Shown: piece after piece, positions 1-4,090 of the stretch
Layout of the letters: each line of letters opens with the position of its first letter
How positions within the stretch are numbered: the first letter of the stretch is position 1
Assembly: GCA_024762915.1 (NCBI GenBank)
Contig: JANTGL010000174.1
Location: 1 to 5,958, forward strand
DNA: 5,958 nt
Direction of reading: 5' to 3'
Source of the DNA: Bacteroidales bacterium
GTDB lineage: Bacteria > Bacteroidota > Bacteroidia > Bacteroidales > JAADGE01
The notes under the pieces: generated by a model
Databases searched by the model: none
What the model was told of the DNA's origin: nothing
What the model saw: only the letters and a program-made list of their open reading frames with translations
Program-made: the position numbers and the translations under genes

Positions 1-19
1 TTTTTTAGCCGGATTATAG
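1..19. repeat. Terminal direct repeat marking a circular element
   Basis: The 19 bases TTTTTTAGCCGGATTATAG at 1-19 are identical to 5940-5958. The simplest reading is that the window is a circular molecule of 5,939 bp cut open here, so the sequence upstream of the replication gene continues across the ends. An alternative is a pair of attachment-site cores flanking an integrated element, since a tyrosine recombinase is encoded inside. The repeat lies in non-coding DNA and contains one copy of the iterated CCGGAT motif. The repeat is seen directly. The circular reading is inference. Confidence 0.75.
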
Positions 20-88
20 GGTGTTTTTGCTTTTATAGCAGTTTTGATAGTTAAACAACAGTAAATCAGAATAGATACAACAAAATTT

Positions 89-129
89 ATGTCATAGTGT
101 GCCCCGTATTACTATACGGGGCATGACAT
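89..129. other. Long bulged hairpin in the replication-gene upstream region
   Basis: An inner stem of nine perfect pairs (GCCCCGTAT at 101-109 with ATACGGGGC at 114-122) closes a four-base loop. It is extended by an outer seven-pair stem (ATGTCAT at 89-95 with ATGACAT at 123-129), with a five-base bulge, AGTGT, on one side. There is no adjacent T-run, so it is not an ordinary terminator. It stands about 206 bp upstream of the replication gene across the circular junction. That is a reasonable place for a double-strand origin, a second-strand origin or a packaging hairpin. The structure is seen; the role is inferred. Confidence 0.6.
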
Positions 130-140
130 GACCGGAACAA

Positions 141-148
141 CAAATCTA
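141..148 (-). promoter_or_regulatory. Possible -7 box reading toward the replication gene
   Basis: The - strand reads TAGATTTG, a match to the Bacteroidota -7 consensus TAnnTTTG. It lies directly beside the operator-like palindrome at 149-171. A transcript from here would run through the 89-129 hairpin toward the replication gene, giving a leader of about 250 bases. Such a short box is expected a few times per strand by chance in DNA this AT-rich, so this is weak. Confidence 0.3.
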
Positions 149-171
149 CTATTTAGAATTATTCTAAATAA
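149..171. promoter_or_regulatory. Operator-like palindrome, copy A
   Basis: TATTTAGAAT (150-159) and ATTCTAAATA (161-170) form a perfect 10-base dyad around a single T. Related 23-base sites occur at 1118-1140 (20 of 23 bases shared) and 5903-5925 (18 of 23, with the right half identical). All three lie beside putative promoters or upstream of divergent genes, as expected of binding sites for one dimeric regulator. The helix-turn-helix protein at 1256-1768 is the natural candidate. A chromosome-dimer (dif-like) site is less likely because the six-base spacer between recombinase arms is missing. Confidence 0.55.
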
Positions 172-480
172 CAAAAATTTGTTAATGTGTTTATATTAAT
201 AAAAAAAATCCGGAACTGATCAAAAAATCCGGTTGTTGGTTACAAGATGAAAAGTTATGCGCCGTCATTAGAATGCACCGCATTTTAATGGGACAACATG
301 CGCGGTTTGAGCGTCTAAGAAATTATAATGACCGACAAAATATAAGCGAAGCGAGTAGTTTTCGTGTCAATGGTTTTAGAGCGTAGCGAAAAAAAATTGT
401 CGAAGATGAAAAACCGAGCGAAGCGAGGTTTTGAAACCAAAAAGCAAAGTTTTACGTAGTAAAAATGTGTTCATGTAATG
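172..480. other. Non-coding region with small repeats and mini-hairpins
   Basis: No credible gene is present. The 11-mer AAAAAATCCGG occurs twice in tandem spacing (203-213 and 222-232). An 11-pair hairpin lies at 266-290. From 346 on, the sequence is filled with short GCGAAGC and GCGTAGC units (346-352, 381-387, 418-424) of the d(GC-GNA-GC) kind, known to form unusually stable DNA mini-hairpins. There is no CCGG between 233 and 513. Together with 5823-5958 and 1-171, this forms the main intergenic region next to the replication gene, so an origin or packaging function is plausible but unproven. Confidence 0.5.
266..290. other. Second strong hairpin in the putative origin region
   Basis: CATTAGAATGC (266-276) pairs with GCATTTTAATG (280-290) over 11 positions, including one G-T wobble, around a three-base ACC loop. 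Flanking GCGC tetramers (259-262 and 300-303) could extend it. It lacks a T-run. As a compact hairpin in the long gap near the replication gene it could act in second-strand initiation or packaging. Confidence 0.5.
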
Positions 481-847
481 TTATGAAATAATTTTGTTTC
501 CGTTTAATATCCACCGGATAGGAACAAAAAACGGCTTGCCGGATATTCCGTAAGCTACGTTTAGCAAAGCGATTTGAGCGCAACCCGCAAGGGTTTTGCT
601 ACGTAGTAGGAAAATGAGATTTAGAGCCGGAAGCGTAGCATGCCGCATTAACTTGAACTTGTGAAAGTATGCCGGATGCGTAGCATAGCGAAAGCAAACG
701 GGCGTGCTGCGAGCTTGCGAGCATCGCCGTTTGCGTAGCAAAGGAATGAGATTTAGAACCGGATAGCCCTCATGCGGGCGTAGAAATATAAACCGAGCTT
801 GCGAGGGTAGCCGGTTAACGTTGACTTTTATAATCCCAAGGCTTTAG
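481..847. other. Structured non-coding tract with GCGTAGC and GAGCTTGCGAG units
   Basis: The open frame on the - strand here is made mostly of small repeats and does not look like a protein. The near-identical 19-base units at 613-631 and 745-763 (AATGAGATTTAGA, then G or A, then CCGGA) are a direct repeat. GCGTAGC recurs at 633-639, 678-684 and 733-739. GAGCTTGCGAG occurs at 711-721 and 795-805. Hairpins include AACCC/GGGTT near 582-595, the bulged stem at 694-734, and AACCG/CGGTT at 791-816. The tract lies downstream of the coat-like gene on the - strand. It could be an untranslated RNA, a packaging or origin structure, or degenerate repeats. Confidence 0.5.
694..734. other. Extended bulged hairpin
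   Basis: GCAAACGG (694-701) pairs with CCGTTTGC (727-734). After a one-base bulge on each side (G702 and T724), CG (703-704) pairs with CG (725-726) and TGCT (705-708) pairs with AGCA (720-723). The 11-base loop is GCGAGCTTGCG. That is 14 pairs in 41 bases, well above chance for this DNA. No T-run follows on either strand. It is the best-formed element of the structured tract between the origin region and the coat-like gene. Confidence 0.55.
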
Positions 848-1075
848 TTACTTCGTGTTTTTCTTCAAAAACAGTTTGAGCAGAGCGATAGCAGCGGCAA
901 GAATTAAGCCGGCTACGGCGTGAATACCGTTTAAATCAATTGCTTCCAACCAATCGATAATGCGCTGAATTGTGCCGGACGTGACCGGGTCCATCATGGT
1001 TTCAGCAGAGCCGGTTACGACAATAAAGATTAATGCAAAAATCAAAACAACGATAGGAATTTTTTTAATATACAT
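848..1075 (-). CDS. Small secreted membrane peptide resembling a filamentous-phage major coat protein
   Basis: This 75-residue protein is read from an ATG at 1075. Residues 1-24 look like a signal peptide: Lys4 and Lys5, a hydrophobic core from 6 to 20, then Thr-Gly-Ser-Ala with cleavage likely before Glu25. The predicted mature chain of 51 residues has an acidic amphipathic half (Glu25, Asp29, Asp41, Glu44, Asp47), a hydrophobic segment at about 51-66, and a basic tail (Lys67, Lys71, Lys72, Lys75). That is the architecture and length of the inovirus pVIII coat protein (50 residues when mature). This is similarity of form, not recognised sequence homology. A two-segment holin or another small membrane protein remains possible. 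A -7 box at 1102-1109 and an operator-like palindrome at 1118-1140 lie just upstream, so it is probably regulated divergently from the gene at 1256. Confidence 0.6.
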   Translation of the reverse strand: MYIKKIPIVVLIFALIFIVVTGSAETMMDPVTSGTIQRIIDWLEAIDLNGIHAVAGLILAAAIALLKLFLKKNTK

Positions 1076-1101
1076 AATACCGGATTTTAATTAATAAAGT
1101 A

Positions 1102-1109
1102 CAAATATA
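1102..1109 (-). promoter_or_regulatory. Putative promoter -7 box for the coat-like gene
   Basis: The - strand reads TATATTTG, a full match to the Bacteroidota TAnnTTTG element, 26 bp upstream of the coat-like ATG. No TTTG is present at the expected -33 distance. Instead the operator-like palindrome (1118-1140) covers that position, which would suit repression, or activation of a weak promoter. The box alone is short enough to occur by chance. Confidence 0.45.
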
Positions 1110-1117
1110 CAATTTAC

Positions 1118-1140
1118 TTATTTATAATTAGTCTAAATAA
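1118..1140. promoter_or_regulatory. Operator-like palindrome, copy B
   Basis: This 23-base imperfect dyad ends in TCTAAATAA and shares 20 of 23 bases with the site at 149-171. It lies between the divergent coat-like gene (start 1075) and helix-turn-helix gene (start 1256) and overlaps the likely -33 region of the coat-like promoter. It could control both directions if bound by the neighbouring regulator. Confidence 0.55.
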
Positions 1141-1199
1141 CAATTACTTCACTTATCCGGATTATTTCATCAATACCATTTTATTACTGATTTTATTAT

Positions 1200-1207
1200 T
1201 AGCTTTG
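1200..1207 (+). promoter_or_regulatory. Putative promoter -7 box for the helix-turn-helix gene
   Basis: TAGCTTTG matches the TAnnTTTG -7 consensus of Bacteroidota and lies 48 bp upstream of the ATG at 1256. No clear -33 TTTG is visible 19-21 bp further upstream. It is supported mainly by position. Confidence 0.4.
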
Positions 1208-1255
1208 CAATACCGCAGAATATTTCTCCGGTACAATCTTATAAATATATGAGTT

Positions 1256-1768
1256 ATGAATAAAAACGATTTAAAAAAGTCAAGCCGGATGCAATACTTA
1301 AAAAAAGTTTTCCGATCGTATGGTTATGAAATATTAAATTCATACGAAAAAATTAAACCGGACAAAGAATTATTAACAGCAATCTTAACCGGAATTGTTT
1401 TCGATGACATTTTTTACAAAGCAATTTTAAAAGATGCCGGGAATATTGCCGGATTTAAAAAATTATCATTTAACGTGCACTTCAAACTAAAAACACTCCG
1501 TATTACTATTGAAATTGAACCGGTTAAATTCCCCACAATGGATATCATAATGAACCCTGAAAGATTGTCCGATTATCGTATGAGCAACATAAAAAGACTA
1601 TTGCCGGACATACATACAACACAAAACGAATTTGCCCGGATATGTAATATATCAACCGGCAGAATGTTCCGGATATTAAACGAAATTTTTCAGCCGGATT
1701 TGGTTTCGAAAGGATTTTATTTAATACAATTTTCCGAATTGTACAAAGCAAAAAAACAGCAAACATAG
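1256..1768 (+). CDS. Putative helix-turn-helix regulator, the only rightward gene
   Basis: This 170-residue protein matches no family that I recognise overall. Residues about 122-141 (Thr-Gln-x-Glu-Phe-Ala ... Ile-Ser-x-Gly-Arg ... Ile-Leu) have the spacing of a helix-turn-helix. The N-terminal 20 residues are basic. Residues 70-92 alternate hydrophobic and charged positions like beta strands. It is the only gene on the + strand and faces the coat-like gene across a gap containing a palindromic site, an arrangement typical of a phage or plasmid regulator. Eleven CCGG motifs fall in its 513 bp, in all three codon phases: Pro-Asp and Pro-Val in one, Thr-Gly and Ala-Gly in another, Ser-Arg, Ala-Arg and Phe-Arg in the third. 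Its stop codon lies inside the outer stem of a nested terminator. The coding call is fairly secure; the regulatory role is inference. Confidence 0.6.
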   Translation: MNKNDLKKSSRMQYLKKVFRSYGYEILNSYEKIKPDKELLTAILTGIVFDDIFYKAILKDAGNIAGFKKLSFNVHFKLKTLRITIEIEPVKFPTMDIIMNPERLSDYRMSNIKRLLPDIHTTQNEFARICNISTGRMFRILNEIFQPDLVSKGFYLIQFSELYKAKKQQT

Positions 1769-1871
1769 CCCTGCTTTGCCGGTTGCCGTAAAAAAAAGCA
1801 GCTTCCCCCTTCAAAACGGGGCTTGGCTGCTTTTTTTATGGCGTAGCGGCAAAGATTACAGGGCTTTTTTT
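1767..1871. terminator. Nested double terminator, bidirectional core
   Basis: The inner stem pairs seven A plus GCAGC (1791-1802) with GCTGC plus seven T (1826-1837). It works as a terminator on both strands and has an inner CCCC/GGGG pairing in its loop. An outer stem encloses it: AGCCCTG (1767-1773) with CAGGGCT (1859-1865), and TTTGCCG (1775-1781) with CGGCAAA (1847-1853), followed by a second T-run (1866-1871). The outer arm begins on the stop codon of the 170-residue gene. Two terminators, one inside the other, would firmly stop rightward transcription and keep it from opposing the leftward genes beyond. Confidence 0.8.
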
Positions 1872-2212
1872 CAAATTTATACCGGACCAATGCGACCCCA
1901 TCCGCAAGCCGGATGTAAAATTATAAACATAGCCGGATGTAATTAACAGCAACTAATAAAATAATGATAACCGGCTAAGTGTGTTTTTTTATCAATGGGA
2001 ACAATTGCAATTTAACCGGATAAAAAAAACATAATGCCGGATACAAAAAACCCGACCTAAAAAATTAAGCCGGATTTAATGATTTGCAAAAGTTCAGCCG
2101 GATAACGCTTATAATTGCAGCACTACCCGCAATTACTATCCTTTCTCCGGTTGGTTCAAAAGTACGACAAAAAAATCAAATAACCAAATTAAATTTTAAA
2201 CCGGTTAATTAA
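1872..2212. repeat. Non-coding spacer dense in CCGG motifs
   Basis: No gene or strong hairpin is seen. Ten CCGG motifs lie within about 320 bp (1882, 1909, 1933, 1971, 2016, 2037, 2070, 2098, 2147, 2201), separated by AT-rich DNA. Seven read CCGGA on the + strand and one reads it on the - strand. AGCCGGATGTAA is repeated exactly at 1907-1918 and 1931-1942, 24 bp apart. With no protein-coding constraint, this is the clearest place to see the motif as a DNA signal. The spacer separates the convergent ends of the 170-residue gene and the DUF6266-like gene. Confidence 0.7.
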
Positions 2213-2848
2213 TTAGGCAACTGTAACAGTTTTAAATGCCGTATTTGATACAATAGTGCCGTCAGCTCTTAAAAATACCGAATAAACGTTAATTACATCG
2301 CCGGAAGACATTGGATCTACAAAATCAATAGAATTAGAAGCTCTGCTTCTATCTTCATTACTTGATTGAATAGCTATCTCTCCGGTTGACTCATTAACAC
2401 CAACGACAAACGAAAGGTCAGAAGCAAGTTTAAAGCCGCTACCGCTGTCGTCAGTCCAAAAAACTTCGACCGTATGACTGCCATCGACAGCATTTAACGA
2501 ATCAATATCGGTTTTTGCCATTTTACCGGATGCAATAACTAAATTAGCAGCCGGACTTGGCATTGCAGCATCAAAAAGCTCAATGTTTCTTTGAATGAAC
2601 AAATTAAAACCTGACATTTTAACTGCAAAGCGATCATTTAACGGCTTGATAACACCGGATAAAATTGCCTTAGCAAAATCAACAGCATTTGAGAATTTTG
2701 TTCTTTGCGCTACTTGCGCAGTTGTGCGGGGGTTTGCAACAGAGAGGGGCTTAGCCTTCATGTATGCAATACCTTTCCAAGATGAGCCGACAATGTTAGC
2801 AACAGAACCGGAAAAACCACCGAGAATACCTTGTTTAATAACTCCCAT
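2213..2848 (-). CDS. DUF6266-like protein, candidate virion or surface protein
   Basis: This 211-residue protein has the N-terminal pattern I associate with the Bacteroidota family DUF6266: Gly2, the Gly7-Ile-Leu-Gly-Gly-Phe-Ser-Gly14 stretch, Val20-Gly21-Ser-Ser-Trp24-Lys-Gly26, Tyr29-Met30, Asn39-Pro40-Arg-Thr, Ala44-Gln45, Gln48-Arg49 and Lys51-Phe52. A Met78-Ser-Gly-Phe-Asn82 motif and Asn88 follow. The length of about 210 is usual for such proteins. The C-terminal half (about 100-211) alternates in beta-strand fashion around Val-Phe-Trp131-Thr-Asp-Asp, like an Ig-type sandwich. The family's function is unknown to me. No signal peptide is evident. With a replication gene, an integrase and a coat-like peptide as neighbours, a structural role is an attractive but unproven inference. 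The ATG at 2848 is preceded by AT-rich DNA and a well-spaced promoter at 2877-2908. Confidence 0.8.
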   Translation of the reverse strand: MGVIKQGILGGFSGSVANIVGSSWKGIAYMKAKPLSVANPRTTAQVAQRTKFSNAVDFAKAILSGVIKPLNDRFAVKMSGFNLFIQRNIELFDAAMPSPAANLVIASGKMAKTDIDSLNAVDGSHTVEVFWTDDSGSGFKLASDLSFVVGVNESTGEIAIQSSNEDRSRASNSIDFVDPMSSGDVINVYSVFLRADGTIVSNTAFKTVTVA

Positions 2849-2876
2849 AATTGAAATAAATTAAATGAATAAAATC

Positions 2877-2908
2877 CAAATTTAAACCGGTTTTTCGAAC
2901 AAAACAAA
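2877..2908 (-). promoter_or_regulatory. Putative Bacteroidota-type promoter of the DUF6266-like gene
   Basis: On the - strand TTTG (2905-2908), a 20-base spacer and TAAATTTG (2877-2884) match both the -33 and -7 elements of the Bacteroidota promoter with normal spacing. The predicted start point is about 20 bases before the ATG at 2848. It lies in the 200-bp gap 2849-3049, which otherwise shows only three CCGG motifs and AT-rich DNA. This is the best promoter in the window. Confidence 0.55.
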
Positions 2909-3049
2909 TTTTTAGTCGAAAAATTAAAAAAATTTATCCCGGATATAGAAAAAAAAGTCTGTTACTTTGATAATTAAATCAAGACTAAGCCGGATAAGTA
3001 TAACAAACTGAATAAGAAATAAAATAAAATCCATACACAAAAATAGATA

Positions 3050-3199
3050 TTATTTTTTCTTTCTGCGCCTTTTTATATAATTTTTTCCGGATGCCGTTAT
3101 TACCCCGTTTATATTAACCTTAACCGGACCTATTGCGCCGGTAGGATTGTTTAAAACATTCCGCCGGATAGCGGTTTTATTTACGTGTTTTTTGCTCAT
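3050..3199 (-). CDS. 49-residue basic peptide overlapping the recombinase gene
   Basis: I chose the ATG at 3199 rather than the in-frame ATG at 3259. A purine-rich AAAAAGGT precedes it, and it gives the usual short overlap with the upstream recombinase gene (3177-3199). The longer form would run 83 bp into it. The product is strongly basic: Lys3, Lys4, Lys8, Arg12 and Arg13, then a hydrophobic middle around Gly-Ala-Ile-Gly-Pro-Val, and a tail of three Arg and three Lys at 44-49. It might bind nucleic acid, as an excision factor, an ssDNA-binding peptide or a packaged basic peptide. I recognise no family. It is probably translated from the same message as the recombinase. CCGG motifs are frequent here too. 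Confidence 0.5.
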   Translation of the reverse strand: MSKKHVNKTAIRRNVLNNPTGAIGPVKVNINGVITASGKNYIKRRRKKK

Positions 3200-3764
3200 A
3201 CCTTTTTGTATTTGATTTATTTTTATGACCGACAATAACACCGGTTGCCTCGATCTCACCGGATATATTTTGAACTTCGTTTATAAAATTATACCGGAAT
3301 AAATGCGTTACCGAACGATGTTTGTTTCCCGGTAACAAAATCGATATGCCTAACCGGTTAAATAGACGCCAATAATACTGGCGGTTGCGCATACCTAACA
3401 TACTACAAAAATAAACCGGATTATTTGCCACCCACTCTGCAAATTTCCCCGGATTAATTAAACGGGGTTGACTGCCTTTTTTACCGGATATATAAATACT
3501 TCCGTCTTTCTTTATATGAGCCGGATTAATAGATAAAACTTCAGAAATTCGCAGCCCGAAAGATAATAAAAGATGAACCGCCACCCGATCGATTATAAAA
3601 TTATTCGGATTTGATATAAACATTAAACCGGCTTTAACATATGGCGCAAAGTCGATGAATGCCGGCTGTGACAGTGTGGCAGTCTGTCCGCTCGGACTTG
3701 TAGCGGGCTTAGTAGAAAGTTTAACTATGTCGTTTTTTGCAAATTTTCTTTTTTTGTTTGTCAT
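3177..3764 (-). CDS. Single-domain tyrosine recombinase (phage-type integrase)
   Basis: The 195 residues carry the full catalytic set of the tyrosine recombinases: Arg72 in Gly-Leu-Arg-Ile-Ser-Glu, a beta-hairpin Lys at 95 or 96, His154 and Arg157 in Thr-His-Leu-Phe-Arg-Tyr, His180 in Val-Gly-His-Lys, and the nucleophile Tyr189 in Lys-Arg-Tyr-Glu. It is short for an integrase (usually 300-400 residues). The first 45 residues are basic and low in complexity, with no room for the normal core-binding SAM-like domain, so it is essentially a catalytic domain alone. It probably integrates and excises the element by strand exchange between short identical sites, perhaps with a host partner. The 97-residue gene ends 32 bp upstream and the 49-residue gene overlaps its 3' end, suggesting one leftward operon. 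CCGG motifs encode several Pro-Gly, Ser-Gly and Thr-Gly pairs. Confidence 0.85.
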   Translation of the reverse strand: MTNKKRKFAKNDIVKLSTKPATSPSGQTATLSQPAFIDFAPYVKAGLMFISNPNNFIIDRVAVHLLLSFGLRISEVLSINPAHIKKDGSIYISGKKGSQPRLINPGKFAEWVANNPVYFCSMLGMRNRQYYWRLFNRLGISILLPGNKHRSVTHLFRYNFINEVQNISGEIEATGVIVGHKNKSNTKRYEQKTRK

Positions 3765-3796
3765 GGGTGTGGGGTTGTTAATTTGAAAAAAATAAA

Positions 3797-4090
3797 TTAA
3801 AATAATGATACGATCGAATTTATATCATCTCTATCAATCTTTAAAATAAGCCTGAAATAATTGTCATCTTTCAAAAACTTTGCAACCTCCAAAGATGCAT
3901 TAAAATTCTTTTTATCATCAAATAAAATACCTTCCGGCTGAAGCTTTAAAGTCATGCAATAATTTTCAAATGAAATAAAATCAATGTCCTTTTTTTTCTG
4001 CATGCAATATTGCAAAAAGTCAATAAATAATTCGAATAAAAACACCCGGCTACCGGGTTGGATTTCGTTGGATAATTCTTTCTTTGTCAT
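3797..4090 (-). CDS. 97-residue protein of unknown function, first gene of the recombinase operon
   Basis: I recognise no family. The protein has no signal peptide or membrane segment. Residues 15-32 look like an amphipathic helix (Arg-Val-Phe-Leu-Phe-Glu-Leu-Phe-Ile-Asp). The rest mixes Lys, Asp and Phe/Leu, like a small soluble helical protein. It lies 32 bp upstream of the recombinase gene on the same strand, so the two are probably co-transcribed. A recombination-directionality factor or accessory DNA-binding protein is conceivable from position only. The start ATG at 4090 follows an AT-rich leader with only a weak TATATTTA box. A six-pair hairpin (ACCCGG at 4044-4049 with CCGGGT at 4053-4058) formed by two CCGG motifs falls in its 5' part. 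It has few CCGG motifs (3). Confidence 0.6.
   Translation of the reverse strand: MTKKELSNEIQPGSRVFLFELFIDFLQYCMQKKKDIDFISFENYCMTLKLQPEGILFDDKKNFNASLEVAKFLKDDNYFRLILKIDRDDINSIVSLF

Noticed and set aside
149..171. dif-like site for Xer-mediated integration
   Set aside because: The dyad has a one-base centre instead of two 11-base arms around a six-base spacer, and it recurs beside promoters, which suits an operator better.
172..480. Possible CRISPR array from repeated GCGAAGCG and GCGTAGCG units
   Set aside because: The units are only 7-12 bases, irregularly spaced, and there are no equal-length spacers or cas genes.
481..741. 86-codon open frame on the - strand
   Set aside because: It is made of repeated GCTACGC and GCTTGC units from the mini-hairpin tract, has an odd Cys/Arg/His-rich composition and no upstream signals. 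The DNA is better explained as structured non-coding sequence.
1545..1814. 89-codon open frame on the - strand
   Set aside because: It lies opposite the regulator gene and begins inside a terminator stem. It is a shadow of the + strand gene.
1872..2212. Iteron array for a theta-type replication initiator
   Set aside because: The repeated units are short, variably spaced and spread over the whole element, including genes, and the encoded initiator is of the rolling-circle type.
2595..2864. 89-codon open frame on the + strand
   Set aside because: It is opposite the conserved N-terminus of the DUF6266-like gene, which is clearly the real reading.
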